A stretch of 64,000 bases of DNA from Bdellovibrio sp. 22V (GTDB taxonomy: Bacteria; Bdellovibrionota; Bdellovibrionia; Bdellovibrionales; Bdellovibrionaceae), in NCBI RefSeq assembly GCF_030169785.1, contig NZ_CP125854.1, forward strand, positions 186,001 to 250,000, written 5' to 3'. Position numbers and translations under genes: made by a program. This document shows positions 1 to 9,052 of the stretch, in pieces. Each line of letters starts with the position of its first letter. The stretch's first letter is position 1. Under the pieces are notes generated by a model, which was not told the DNA's origin, did no database searches, and saw only the letters and a list, made by a program, of their open reading frames with translations.

Positions 1-1
1 A

Positions 2-367
2 GGCAGCAAGAACGGAAGTCTCAGCATCCGCACGGATAAAGTAGCTAAGAATGCTTCTCTAGAGCTTTATACACGCAAATGGATGCGCGATTACCCAAGC
101 TACGGCTTTGAGGTGATCTCTGCGAAGAACTTCACATTGAACGGCAGTCCCGCTTTGGTTGTCGATATGCTTTCCCGTGCAAAGAACAAACAGATCCGCC
201 AAGTAATCCTCAAGAATGAAGACCGCGTGGCTATCATGACCTGCTTGGATGAAAAGTCGCGCTTCAGTGAAAGCTTGCAAAGCTGCAACCAGATCATGAA
301 ATCCTTTGCTTGGGTTGAAGAGGAAAAAGCCTCTGCCCCTGCCCCTCAAGAGTCTCCTAAAAAATAA
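2..367 (+). CDS. C-terminal part of an unrecognised protein, cut by the window edge
   Basis: The frame is open from the first bases and ends with TAA at 365-367, so the start lies outside the window. About 121 residues are visible. The body alternates short strands and helices, with a stretch reading LNGSPALVVDM, two cysteines (TCLD and QSCNQ) and a SFAW segment, and then a low-complexity tail rich in Ala, Pro, Lys and Glu. The pattern of a strand carrying an LNG motif and a final II-x-SF-like helix recalls DcrB/PsbP-like folds, but this is only an impression. No family is assigned. No convincing terminator follows; the next gene starts 141 bases later. Confidence 0.6.
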   Translation, partial: GSKNGSLSIRTDKVAKNASLELYTRKWMRDYPSYGFEVISAKNFTLNGSPALVVDMLSRAKNKQIRQVILKNEDRVAIMTCLDEKSRFSESLQSCNQIMKSFAWVEEEKASAPAPQESPKK

Positions 368-508
368 CCCCTGTGCCAGCAAATTCCGTGAGTGCGAGAT
401 GTCTGAACTTTAGACTCTCTCGTGTAAAATAGATGCGTTACCCCGATGTCTATTGTGGTTTTTCCGAATGTACCTTAGGTTTTTCCTCACATAACTAAGG
501 CGGAAATA

Positions 509-1624
509 ATGAATTCGAAAGCGGCTCTTTTGTGTCTCTCGACGGTCTTGGGCATTTCATCCTTCGCGCATGCCAACGACGACTTCTGGAAAACTCCCGT
601 TCAAGCTCCCAAAGAAGACATCAACTTTGCAGAACGCTATGGCCAGATGGTGGTGATTCCTGAAAAGCTCGACAGCGTAGTTCGCCTTGATTTCGATGAT
701 GCGAAAGAGGTTCCTGCTTTATTTTCTCAATTTGTTCCCGGTGAAAACTTTGATCGTCCTCGTGGCATCAGCATCTATCTTTCTTTAACGAACGACTACA
801 ATGTTCTTCGCCCGATCGTGGCTGCAAGCACCGACGATCATGGTTACACGCACGGATCGAAAATCGCGATCGGTGGTCATTTGCCAAGCGGTCACTACAT
901 GACATTCAGCTATGCTTCGGATCTTTACACAAAACCCATTGAAGGTACCGCGCGACGCCTTGAAGATGGCGGTCGTTACGTGGATCAGCATTTTACGAAT
1001 GAAAATGTTTTGAAGATCATTATTGATACTGTCGACAAAAACCGCGGCAAAGTCTTTTACTGGAAAGCGGAAGCCGGTTGGCAGCAGCTCAACTCCGCAT
1101 CGCGTGGCGGAGCTCTTTCGGGCGCGACTCAACAGGCGAAGTTTCATGAAATGGTGAACAGTATTAAACCTGGCCAAATGAAAACTCCGACGTATCTTCC
1201 CGACGGAGAAGGCGTGCGCAACGGCGCGATCCTGGGAATTTACTTGGGAGTTGCGAAAGAATATCTGTTCTTAAAAAACTTATGTCGTGTCAGAGCATTT
1301 ACGGAAGCCGGTTCGCAAGGCAGCACCATCAACCGCGCAAGTTATGTGGCAGCGAAAGTCGGCAGCACGCTTTACTGTCAACAAAACGAAAACACTTTGA
1401 CTTACAGAGCGGAAGTAGGCCATGAGTCCCGCGGATATCAAACGGGATACCAAGGCACGGGCTATGTCGATCTTTCCACCGGCAAACGCCAATGGCGCAT
1501 CGGTTTTAGAATCGAACAAAGCCACGGCAAATTGCACAACTATCAAACCTATAACGGAAAGAATATTGATAACGGTAAAATCGACACACTATTTATGGTG
1601 TACTACCGATATTTCTTTCAGTAG
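509..1624 (+). CDS. Exported protein of unknown function, possible outer-membrane barrel
   Basis: The 371-residue product begins with a clear Sec signal peptide (hydrophobic stretch after MNSKAA, cleavage likely after SSFAHA). The mature part is rich in aromatic and polar residues. The last 120 residues alternate polar and hydrophobic positions and end in YYRYFFQ, compatible with terminal strands of an outer-membrane beta-barrel, although this is inferred and no family was recognised. The start is supported by AAGGCGGA upstream. The leader contains a small inverted repeat, CCTTAG at 473-478 and CTAAGG at 495-500, whose second arm begins the ribosome-binding site. The gene abuts the convergent adhA with no space for a terminator. 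Confidence 0.75.
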   Translation: MNSKAALLCLSTVLGISSFAHANDDFWKTPVQAPKEDINFAERYGQMVVIPEKLDSVVRLDFDDAKEVPALFSQFVPGENFDRPRGISIYLSLTNDYNVLRPIVAASTDDHGYTHGSKIAIGGHLPSGHYMTFSYASDLYTKPIEGTARRLEDGGRYVDQHFTNENVLKIIIDTVDKNRGKVFYWKAEAGWQQLNSASRGGALSGATQQAKFHEMVNSIKPGQMKTPTYLPDGEGVRNGAILGIYLGVAKEYLFLKNLCRVRAFTEAGSQGSTINRASYVAAKVGSTLYCQQNENTLTYRAEVGHESRGYQTGYQGTGYVDLSTGKRQWRIGFRIEQSHGKLHNYQTYNGKNIDNGKIDTLFMVYYRYFFQ

Positions 1625-2665
1625 TTAGTGCATATTCGGGACGAGCACGGCTCGTCCCTTGATTTTTCCATCGTGCAATTTGTGATAAACCTCTGCCGCA
1701 TCTTCAAGTTTGTAGTGCGTGACTTCGGCATGAATACGTTTTGATTGCGCCAGTGCAAGAACCTCCATCAACTCCGCTCGCGATCCCCAATACGGCGTAC
1801 TGATTTGACAAGCGAATGGGATTTTATTTGAGTCAAAGACCACCGTACCTCCGCCAAGTCCCACGATCGTCCACTGGCTATTCATCCCTACAATTTTTTG
1901 GCCCAAATCGTAAGTCGGCTGCACGCCGACGCAATCAAGAACGAATGCCGCTTTGCGGGGGCCCGTGAATTTGTTGATGGCCTCTGCGGCTTCGTCACCG
2001 TTTTTTGTATTCACAACAAGATCCGCTCCCAACTTTTTCGCCATGTTGAGTTTCGTATCATCAACGTCCGCGGCGACTATCCGACAACCACTCAGAACAC
2101 GAAGAAGTTGAACCGCCATATGACCTAAACCTCCGACACCCAAAACGACGGCTGTCGTTTCCGGAGTCAGAAGAGGCAACGCTTTTTTTATCGCATGATA
2201 AGGAGTTAAAGCCGCGTCACTCAAAGGAGCCGCATCTTCAGGAGCTAGCTTCCCTAACGAAACCAAAAGTCGTTCGGAAGGCACGATCATATAATCCGCC
2301 ATACCGCCGTTCTCACCAAGGCCGCCGCCGTAACTTTGTCCCGGCTTCCAGTTTTCACAATAGTTTTCCATCGAGAGCAAACAAGAATGACAGTGACCGC
2401 AGCCCCATGGTCCATAGATCGCGACGGCGTCTCCCTCTTTCCAAGCTTTGACACCGCCGCCGACGCCAGCGACCCAACCCGCATTTTCGTGGCCTAAAGT
2501 AAATGGATGATCAATGCCGATACCGTGATCGAGGACGTGTAAATCTGAGTGGCAGACGCCCGCGCCGCCGATCTTGACGAGTACTTCCCCCGGTTTTGGT
2601 TCCGGTTTAGGAAGTTCAGTGATTTGCACAGGTTTTCCCACGCCAACGAAGCGGACGGCTTTCAT
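1625..2665 (-). CDS. adhA: Zinc-dependent medium-chain alcohol dehydrogenase
   Basis: The 346-residue protein is a cytosolic NAD-dependent alcohol dehydrogenase of the MDR superfamily. Catalytic zinc ligands are seen as GVCHSD (Cys38) and GHE (His59, Glu60). The structural zinc loop GCGHCHSC...YC lies near residues 90-106, and the Rossmann motif GVGGLGHMAVQ lies near 176. Motifs such as YGPWGCG, LTPYHAI and TPYWGSRAELMEV closely match the Rhodococcus ADH-A type as I remember it, which reduces ketones and oxidises secondary alcohols; the substrate here is unknown. The start has a strong AAGGAGAA site, itself inside a 6-bp hairpin (see the hairpin feature at 2670-2689). It appears monocistronic. 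Confidence 0.9.
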   Translation of the reverse strand: MKAVRFVGVGKPVQITELPKPEPKPGEVLVKIGGAGVCHSDLHVLDHGIGIDHPFTLGHENAGWVAGVGGGVKAWKEGDAVAIYGPWGCGHCHSCLLSMENYCENWKPGQSYGGGLGENGGMADYMIVPSERLLVSLGKLAPEDAAPLSDAALTPYHAIKKALPLLTPETTAVVLGVGGLGHMAVQLLRVLSGCRIVAADVDDTKLNMAKKLGADLVVNTKNGDEAAEAINKFTGPRKAAFVLDCVGVQPTYDLGQKIVGMNSQWTIVGLGGGTVVFDSNKIPFACQISTPYWGSRAELMEVLALAQSKRIHAEVTHYKLEDAAEVYHKLHDGKIKGRAVLVPNMH

Positions 2666-2669
2666 AAGA

Positions 2670-2689
2670 TTCTCCTTGTTTATGGAGAA
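2670..2689 (-). promoter_or_regulatory. Leader hairpin containing the adhA ribosome-binding site
   Basis: On the minus strand TTCTCC and GGAGAA form a perfect 6-bp stem with an 8-base loop. The 3' arm is the Shine-Dalgarno sequence of adhA, ending five bases before the ATG. It is one of several such arrangements in this window. Confidence 0.5.
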
Positions 2690-2752
2690 ATTTTAAAAGA
2701 CGTCCTCATTCCGCTCAATGCGAACACCTGAAACTTGTTGCTTATCAGATCG

Positions 2753-3736
2753 TTAAGAATTCTTGCGAAGCCATTCCGCCATAGGCAAAGCGAAATATGT
2801 GAAAATCACATCCGCTCCCGCCCGACGAATGGAGTACAAAGTTTCCACCATCGCACGAGTTTCATCAATGATACCCGCTTTCGCGCCTAGTTTGATAAGA
2901 CCGTACTCACCACTCACATTGTAAGCGGCCACAGGCAGATGCGTGTGTTCTTTCACCTTCGCGATAATATCCAGATAACTGAGCGCTGGTTTTACCATCA
3001 CCATGTCGGCGCCCTCTTGTTCGTCCAAAGTGATTTCACGCAAAGCTTCGCGCGCATTGCGGAAATCCATTTGATAAGTTTTCTTGTCACCGAACTTAGG
3101 AGCGGAATCCAGCGCCTCACGGAAAGGACCGTAAAAGCTGGAAGCATATTTGGCAGAGTAAGACAAAATACCTGTGTCAATGAATCCCGATTGATCGAGA
3201 GCTTCACGAATGGCTCCCACACGTCCATCCATCATATCAGAGGGTGAAACGATGTCGGCTCCCGCCTGCGCATGCACAACGGACATCTTCGCAAGGATTT
3301 CGACAGTTTCATCATTTAAAATTTTGTCATTCTTCACGACACCGTCGTGTCCATCTGAAGAATACGGATCCAAAGCTACATCTGAAATCAGTGTGACATC
3401 GGGAAATTTGTCGCGAATCATTTTCAATGTCGTGGGCAACAGGCCGTTTGGATTTAAAGATTCTGTTCCGTAAGTGTCTTTGAGCTTTTCAGGCAACGCC
3501 GGAAAAAGATCGAACGATTTCACTCCTAATTCAACAGCTTTGGCCACCTCACCCAAAAGCATGTCAGGGCTCATACGAAATATACCCGGCATCGAAGCGA
3601 TTTCTTGCTTTTCATTCTTTCCGCCGACGACGAAAAGAGGCAAAACAAGTTGAGACACTCTTAGGTCTGTCTCCGCGACCATTTGGCGCAATGACTCAGA
3701 CTTGCGATTTCTGCGCGGCCTTTGAGTTAATTTCAT
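2753..3736 (-). CDS. hemB: Delta-aminolevulinic acid dehydratase (porphobilinogen synthase)
   Basis: HemB condenses two 5-aminolevulinate molecules to porphobilinogen in the cytosol. The start at 3736 (MKLTQRPRRNRKSE) is chosen over an upstream in-frame start because a strong GGAGG lies seven bases before it and the family begins here; the product is 327 residues, a normal length. The two Schiff-base lysines lie in YSAKYASSFYGPF and MVMVKPALSYLD. The metal site reads DVALDPYSSDGHDG. The cysteines of the zinc-type enzyme are replaced by Ala and Asp, as in magnesium-dependent enzymes such as that of Pseudomonas. It is divergent from the hemA-hemH run, with a 122-base shared promoter region. Confidence 0.96.
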   Translation of the reverse strand: MKLTQRPRRNRKSESLRQMVAETDLRVSQLVLPLFVVGGKNEKQEIASMPGIFRMSPDMLLGEVAKAVELGVKSFDLFPALPEKLKDTYGTESLNPNGLLPTTLKMIRDKFPDVTLISDVALDPYSSDGHDGVVKNDKILNDETVEILAKMSVVHAQAGADIVSPSDMMDGRVGAIREALDQSGFIDTGILSYSAKYASSFYGPFREALDSAPKFGDKKTYQMDFRNAREALREITLDEQEGADMVMVKPALSYLDIIAKVKEHTHLPVAAYNVSGEYGLIKLGAKAGIIDETRAMVETLYSIRRAGADVIFTYFALPMAEWLRKNS

Positions 3737-3858
3737 AATTCCTCCACCGGGGGTGCCTACATTTGAGGCATTTTCAGCGCTCTGCGCTGTGCGATCTACA
3801 GAGAGCATGACATTTCGATGACACTTTATTGAAAGTTTAGTGATAAACCTAAACCACA

Positions 3859-4758
3859 ATGGAAGATATACTTCTCGTTCACAGAAAATCCAATAGAAAC
3901 TTCGCCGAGTCTCTTCAAGATGCAGCCATCTGGAAAACGTGTTTGCGTCAGATTCTTTTTTGTACAGAGATCGAATTGAATTCCTATGCGGATGTGTTTG
4001 AGAAAGAAGATCAAATTCTTCGCGGCGAAAATGCCTTGAGTCTTCTTTTAGAGATCCTTTGTGGTTTGCATTCTCCTATCGTTGGTGAAACCGAAGTCTT
4101 CGGGCAGTTTAAAAATTTCGTCGAATCACGTAAACAATTGGGTGACACTCTTTTTGCCGATCATCAAAAATGGCTTCAGTTTATTTTGGCCGAAGTTAAA
4201 AAGACGCGTTCGGAACACTTGGTGGGTTTAGGCTCACAAAGCTATGGCAGCTTGCTCCGCCGCAACACCAAAGACCTTGGCTCCGTCACTGTGTGCGGTT
4301 CAGGTCAGTTGGCGCAGGAAATTCTTCCTTGGCTTGCGCATAAGGCTTCTATGCAAGCCATCTGCCGCGATCCTGCGAAACTGCAAAATCTGGCAGAGAA
4401 ATACAATAATCTAACAATTACGACTTACAATGAATCTTATATTCATGGCGAGGCGATGGTGATTGCCGCTCCTCTATCGGATGCGCGCATTTTGGAACTC
4501 TTGAGCCGACAAGACACGCGACCTGTTGCTATTTATGATTTGCGTGGGGAAGAAAACAATTTACCTTCTTTAATTGCCGCCCAATATCCGCATGTCTCAT
4601 TGACGGGACTTCACCAATTCTTTGCGGAAATCGAAGAAACGAAAAAGGATACGCAAACTAAAATTCAAGCATTGAAACAGACTCTGCTTGAAAAAGCCGT
4701 AGCCTTCATGCAAAGAACGGAGCTTCGCCCACTTGGTTGGGACGATATATGCGCTTAA
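3859..4758 (+). CDS. hemA: Short glutamyl-tRNA reductase
   Basis: GluTR reduces glutamyl-tRNA to glutamate-1-semialdehyde, the first step of the C5 haem pathway. The substrate-domain motif GLHSPIVGETEVFGQFK is clear. The sequence FCTEIEL lines up with the family's CNRTE block and keeps the nucleophilic cysteine, and an NADPH-binding stretch (SVTVCGSGQLAQEILPWL) follows. The protein is only 299 residues where typical GluTRs have about 420. It ends soon after the Rossmann domain, so the long spinal helix and C-terminal dimerisation domain are reduced or missing. Its neighbours (hemB, hemC, hemL) support the role. The ATG has no obvious Shine-Dalgarno sequence. The end overlaps hemC by ten bases. 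Confidence 0.85.
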   Translation: MEDILLVHRKSNRNFAESLQDAAIWKTCLRQILFCTEIELNSYADVFEKEDQILRGENALSLLLEILCGLHSPIVGETEVFGQFKNFVESRKQLGDTLFADHQKWLQFILAEVKKTRSEHLVGLGSQSYGSLLRRNTKDLGSVTVCGSGQLAQEILPWLAHKASMQAICRDPAKLQNLAEKYNNLTITTYNESYIHGEAMVIAAPLSDARILELLSRQDTRPVAIYDLRGEENNLPSLIAAQYPHVSLTGLHQFFAEIEETKKDTQTKIQALKQTLLEKAVAFMQRTELRPLGWDDICA

Positions 4759-6257
4759 AAATTTCAGCTCGCAAAAGCGATCTGGCCCGTCTGCAAGCTT
4801 ATATGGTTGGAGACGCCCTTCAAAAAAAACACCCGCACCTTGAAATCGAATTCCGTTTCAAAGAATCATTGGGCGATAAAAATCTGACAGATCCCCTCTG
4901 GAAGATTCCAGAAAAAGGTGTCTTCACGGAAGATTTCTATGGCGAGCTTTTGCGCGGTGAAACGGATATGGTTGTCCATTCTTGGAAGGACCTTCCAACC
5001 GAGCATAAATCCGACACGGTGATCGCGGCGACTTTGCCTCGCGCCGATCAAAGAGATCTTTTGCTTTTAAAAAAATCTCACTTCACGAAGATTCAAGCGG
5101 CGAAGGCATTGCGTGTATTCAGCTCCTCGCCCCGCCGTGAATACAACCTGACGAACTTTTTTAAGTCACATCTGCCTTTCACGCTGGAAAGCGTGAAGTT
5201 TGAAAGTGTGCGTGGAAATATTCCAACACGCATTCGTAAACTTTTAGAGTCGAGTGAGATTGACGGCTTGATCGTCGCGAAAGCGGCCTTGGACCGTTTG
5301 CTTTCAGCTCCTCAGGCGGAATTTAAAGAAGTGCAGCAACAGCTGCGTTCGTATCTCGATGAGCTCAACTGGGTGGTTCTGCCTTTAAGCATCAACCCAA
5401 ATGCAGCAGCCCAAGGAGCGTTGGCGGTCGAGGTCATGTCTTCTCGCCAGGATCTAAAGGACCTTTTAAAATCCATTCACGACGAAGCCACTTATCGCTG
5501 CTCCCAAAAAGAGCGTGACGTGCTTTCAAGTTTTGGCGGCGGTTGCCACCAGAAAATCGGTGTGGCGGTTTTGTCTCGTCCTTACGGCGAGATCACATTG
5601 CTGAAAGGTCTTACCGACAGCGGTCAGGTTTTAGATAAACGAGAACTTTTGCCGCAACAATCGGTGGCACGTTTCCCTGAAGCGGCTCTTTGGTCTGCGG
5701 AGGTTCGTGCGGACCGTGAAGCTTTGAATTCTGTCGAAATTCCCTCTGCAATAAATGCGCTTTACGTGGCCCGCTCTGAGGCTTGGCCCGAGGGTTTGAA
5801 GGGGCCTCACTTTGTTTGGACCGCAGGTCTAAAAACGTGGAAAAACCTCGCGCAAAAAGGTATATGGGTGCATGGTTGTTCAGAGAGCTTAGGGGAACAA
5901 GAAGACGCACGTCTAGATGTTCTCGCGGGTTCGGATCTTCGCTGGGGAAAACTCTCTCACGAAGAGGGTTTTGATGCCGGTCAGGAAAGCATGCAGCTCA
6001 TCCCGACCTACACATTAAAGCCGCTAGGAACAATACCTTCGGTTGCGGGCAAAGAAAGTTTCTTTTGGAGCAGTGGAAGTCAATTTCTTCACGCTGTTCA
6101 GCAAGCACCCGAGATTTTGAATAAACATCATGCCAGTGGGCCCGGAAATACACACAAAGTGATCCGTGCTTATTTGGAAAAACAGAATGCATATGATCCA
6201 AGCCGTCTTCGTGTTTTCTTGGATCAAGAGGACTGGAGAAAACAATGCACAAAGTAA
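4749..6257 (+). CDS. hemC: Porphobilinogen deaminase fused to a uroporphyrinogen-III synthase-like domain
   Basis: Residues 1 to about 300 are hydroxymethylbilane synthase: it begins [16 protein letters not shown], has the [11 protein letters not shown] motif and SSSPRRE, and binds the dipyrromethane cofactor at the cysteine in [11 protein letters not shown] further roughly 180 residues follow. This tail contains [29 protein letters not shown] and FFWSSGSQF, which resemble a diverged HemD domain. No separate hemD is visible in the cluster, so the tail probably closes uroporphyrinogen III. The ATG at 4749 is preferred over an in-frame TTG 12 bases upstream. Start and end overlap hemA (10 bases) and hemL (13 bases), suggesting translational coupling. 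Confidence 0.92.
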   Translation: MRLKISARKSDLARLQAYMVGDALQKKHPHLEIEFRFKESLGDKNLTDPLWKIPEKGVFTEDFYGELLRGETDMVVHSWKDLPTEHKSDTVIAATLPRADQRDLLLLKKSHFTKIQAAKALRVFSSSPRREYNLTNFFKSHLPFTLESVKFESVRGNIPTRIRKLLESSEIDGLIVAKAALDRLLSAPQAEFKEVQQQLRSYLDELNWVVLPLSINPNAAAQGALAVEVMSSRQDLKDLLKSIHDEATYRCSQKERDVLSSFGGGCHQKIGVAVLSRPYGEITLLKGLTDSGQVLDKRELLPQQSVARFPEAALWSAEVRADREALNSVEIPSAINALYVARSEAWPEGLKGPHFVWTAGLKTWKNLAQKGIWVHGCSESLGEQEDARLDVLAGSDLRWGKLSHEEGFDAGQESMQLIPTYTLKPLGTIPSVAGKESFFWSSGSQFLHAVQQAPEILNKHHASGPGNTHKVIRAYLEKQNAYDPSRLRVFLDQEDWRKQCTK

Positions 6258-7525
6258 CATCTGAAGAATTATTCCAACGCGCTTTGCAGGTGGCTCCCGG
6301 TGGAGTTCACTCTCCTGTCCGCTCTTTCAAAGGTTTGGACCGCGCTCCGGTTTTCTTTAAATCCGCTGAAGGTGCTTTCTTGACTTCCGTCGAAGACAAA
6401 AAATACATCGACTTCTGTCAAAGCTTTGGTCCGTTGATCTTGGGCCACTTGGATGCGGAAGTGAAAGAAGAAGTTCACCGCATGGTGGACACCGCTTGGA
6501 CCTTCGGAGCTGCGGAAGTTTATTCATTGGAACTTGCGGAGTGGATCACTTCGACTCTACCGTTCATGGAAAAATTGCGTTTTGTCTCTTCCGGCACTGA
6601 AGCTGTGATGAGTGCTTTGCGTGTCGCTCGTGCGGCAACGGGCCGTAATAAAATTTTGAAATTCGAAGGCTGCTATCATGGCCACGTCGACAATCTGCTT
6701 GTGAAAGCCGGCAGTGGTCTTGCGGGAACAGCGGCTTCTTCCAGCGCGGGTATTCCTGCGGAAGTTGCTGCACATACTGTAGTCACTCCGCTTGATGATG
6801 AAGCAAAACTTTTGGAAGTATTCCAAGTTCAGGGCAAAGACATCGCGGCTGTGATCATTGAACCTCTTCCAGCGAACTACGGCCTTCTTGTTCAACGTCC
6901 CGAGTTCTTGAAAAAAGTGGCTGAGCTTTGTGAGAAAAATGGCAGCCTTTTGATTTTTGACGAAGTGATTTCGGGTTTCCGTGTGGGTCTTGCCGGCATG
7001 GTTGAAAAAACAGGCATTCGTCCTGACCTTGTCACTTACGGAAAAATTATCGGCGGCGGTTTCCCTGTGGGCTGCTACGGTGGAAAAAAAGAATTGATGA
7101 ATATGGTCGCGCCAAGCGGTGATGTTTACCAAGCTGGAACTTTAAGTGCGAACCCGATCGGTATGCGCGCAGGTCTTACGACTTTAAAAAAGATGCAGCG
7201 TTTGGATGGCTGGAACGTTCTTGAAAAAAGGACGGCGAAGTTTGCACAAACACTGCGCGAAGGTTTTGCTAAAAAAGGATCGTCATTGCAAGTAAGCCAG
7301 GTGGCTTCTTTATTCTGGATCCACGGCCCGACACCGGCTCCTATCCGCTCTATTGAACAAATTCCCGGTAACCAAGGGGCGACGTTCAAAGGTCTTTTCT
7401 TGAAAGCTTTGAACAATGGGGTGTACTTGGCTCCAAATGCTTATGAAGTCGGTTTTGTTTCGATGGCTCACACAGATGAGCTTTTGCAGCAAGCAGCTCA
7501 AGTTATTATTGAGGCGGCAGAGTAA
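6245..7525 (+). CDS. hemL: Glutamate-1-semialdehyde 2,1-aminomutase
   Basis: A PLP enzyme of 426 residues that makes 5-aminolevulinate from the product of HemA. Family signatures are [13 protein letters not shown] near the N-terminus, [44 protein letters not shown], and the PLP lysine in [14 protein letters not shown]. The start has GGAGA six bases upstream and lies within the 3' end of hemC. Together with HemA it shows that this organism uses the C5 rather than the Shemin route. It is followed after one base by the histidine kinase gene. Confidence 0.97.
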   Translation: MHKVTSEELFQRALQVAPGGVHSPVRSFKGLDRAPVFFKSAEGAFLTSVEDKKYIDFCQSFGPLILGHLDAEVKEEVHRMVDTAWTFGAAEVYSLELAEWITSTLPFMEKLRFVSSGTEAVMSALRVARAATGRNKILKFEGCYHGHVDNLLVKAGSGLAGTAASSSAGIPAEVAAHTVVTPLDDEAKLLEVFQVQGKDIAAVIIEPLPANYGLLVQRPEFLKKVAELCEKNGSLLIFDEVISGFRVGLAGMVEKTGIRPDLVTYGKIIGGGFPVGCYGGKKELMNMVAPSGDVYQAGTLSANPIGMRAGLTTLKKMQRLDGWNVLEKRTAKFAQTLREGFAKKGSSLQVSQVASLFWIHGPTPAPIRSIEQIPGNQGATFKGLFLKALNNGVYLAPNAYEVGFVSMAHTDELLQQAAQVIIEAAE

Positions 7526-7526
7526 G

Positions 7527-8381
7527 ATGTTTCAAAACCTCCTGAAACCAAAAGTTAAAACGGCGCTGGCGATCATATGGTTCGCCTTCACGTTTTCTTT
7601 GGTTGCATGGTGGTGGGTTTTCTTTCTTATTAAATTCAGCCCTTCCAATTCGACCCACAGAATGTTTGCGTGGGAAGGAACAATTCTTCTCGCCGCGATT
7701 CTTTTGGGCGGTATTGCTTTGATCGTGTTTTCGTATCGCGATCAAAAACGTCATCAGCGTTTGCGTTTCTTTTTCTCGACGTTCAGTCACGACATCAAGA
7801 CGTCGATCACTCGTTTGCGACTGCAAGCTGAAGTTCTGGAAGAAGACCTTCCCAATTACAACAATCCTGTGATGAAACGTTTGATTCAGGACATTCAGCG
7901 TCTGGATCTGCAGTTGGAAAATTCACTCCTGTTGGCAAATTTGGAAGTCGGCGAGCTTCTGCAAGAAAACATCTCATTGAATAATTTATTCTCGAGCCTG
8001 CGCAATGAATTCACGGAACTTTCTTTGGAATTGGAACGTGAAGTGATTGTTCGCGGCGATCGTCGGGCCCTGCTCAGCGTTTTTAAAAATCTTTTGCAGA
8101 ACTCCGTATTGCACGGAAAAGCCTCTACCGTTCGTATCAAGGTTCGTCCTTTGAAAGGCCACCGCATCGAGCTTGTGGTTCAAGATAACGGTTTGGGCTT
8201 TAAAGGCGCTTTGGAAAAACTTGGCTCTGAAATTCTGATGTCTCAAGATTCCCGCAGCAATGGTATCGGTCTTCTTTTGACGAAACGTCTTTTACAAAAA
8301 ATGAAAGGCGACATTCGTTTTGAATCCATCGAAAACGACGGCTTTGCTTCTTATCTTGAACTCGAGGGGTACTTGCCATGA
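7527..8381 (+). CDS. Membrane sensor histidine kinase within the haem operon
   Basis: A 284-residue kinase with two N-terminal membrane helices (about 14-36 and 48-69), no evident HAMP or periplasmic sensor domain beyond a short loop, a HisKA box with the phospho-accepting His in FSHDIKTS, and an HATPase domain (FKNLLQNSVLHG, VVQDNGLGF, SNGIGLLLTKRLL). The start at 7527 immediately follows the hemL stop; a longer frame reaching back into hemL is not credible. The 3' end overlaps the response-regulator gene by ATGA. The very small extracytoplasmic part suggests that it senses a membrane or intracellular signal. Whether this is haem, a precursor or redox state cannot be told from sequence. Confidence 0.9.
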   Translation: MFQNLLKPKVKTALAIIWFAFTFSLVAWWWVFFLIKFSPSNSTHRMFAWEGTILLAAILLGGIALIVFSYRDQKRHQRLRFFFSTFSHDIKTSITRLRLQAEVLEEDLPNYNNPVMKRLIQDIQRLDLQLENSLLLANLEVGELLQENISLNNLFSSLRNEFTELSLELEREVIVRGDRRALLSVFKNLLQNSVLHGKASTVRIKVRPLKGHRIELVVQDNGLGFKGALEKLGSEILMSQDSRSNGIGLLLTKRLLQKMKGDIRFESIENDGFASYLELEGYLP

Positions 8382-9052
8382 GAAAAGTTCTTTTGGTTGA
8401 GGATGACCTCTCGTTAGGTGAAACGCTTACGGAACGTCTTAAGAAGGACTATGACGTTACTTGGGGAAAAAGCTTTTCTGAAGCTTGGACATTGTTTTCG
8501 AAATCCAAGGACTTTGACATCGTAATTCTTGATGTCGGCCTCCCTGATGGAAACGGCTTTGAGTTGGCTGCGAAAATCAAACAAATCTCTTCAGTCCTTT
8601 TTCTGTTTCTGACGGCGCAAGCGGATGCGGAATCTCGATTGCGCGGTTTTGAATTAGGTGCGGAAGAATACATTCCCAAACCTTTTCATTTGAAAGAACT
8701 TCTTTTGCGCGTGAAGCACGTTTTGGATGCTCACGCTCCTGCACGCGAACTTGAGCTCGAAACTTGCGTCGTGAATTTCACGAATATGTCAGTACGCCGA
8801 AAGTCGGGACAGATTGAATATCCGCCAGTGACTGACATGAAGATCTTGCAGCTTTTAATTGAAAAATCACCGCGCGTTTTAAGCCGCGATGAAATTATGA
8901 ATGAAATCTGGGGTGTTGATAAAAACCCTAGTGTTCGAACTATCGACAATATCATTGTCCGTCTTCGCCAATTGCTCGGCGACGATGGCGAGAAACACAT
9001 TCGCTCAGTACGTGGCGTAGGCTACCAATGGGCCGTGGAGGAAAATACATGA
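8378..9052 (+). CDS. OmpR/PhoB-family response regulator paired with the preceding kinase
   Basis: The 224-residue product has a receiver domain (acidic pocket VEDD, phospho-Asp in ILDVGLPDGNG, conserved Lys in YIPKPFH) and a C-terminal winged helix ending SVRGVGYQW, typical of OmpR/PhoB DNA-binding domains. It overlaps the kinase by four bases and hemE by four bases (ATGA at 9049), so it is part of the same transcript as the haem genes. The likely role is control of a regulon that includes this operon; this is inferred from position only. Confidence 0.92.
   Translation: MRKVLLVEDDLSLGETLTERLKKDYDVTWGKSFSEAWTLFSKSKDFDIVILDVGLPDGNGFELAAKIKQISSVLFLFLTAQADAESRLRGFELGAEEYIPKPFHLKELLLRVKHVLDAHAPARELELETCVVNFTNMSVRRKSGQIEYPPVTDMKILQLLIEKSPRVLSRDEIMNEIWGVDKNPSVRTIDNIIVRLRQLLGDDGEKHIRSVRGVGYQWAVEENT

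Noticed and set aside
59..382. A 107-residue frame on the minus strand at the window start
   Set aside because: It mirrors the plus-strand gene that ends at 367, has no good ribosome-binding site, and its composition is that of an antisense shadow.
3737..3859. N-terminal extension of HemB up to 3859
   Set aside because: The extension lacks similarity to the family, and a strong GGAGG precedes the start at 3736. The span is better seen as the shared hemB/hemA promoter region.
5120..5134. Further copies of the 10-mer at about 5.12 kb and 50.29 kb (CCTCGCCCCG)
   Set aside because: They match only eight to nine positions and fit ordinary codons for conserved residues; they were not counted.
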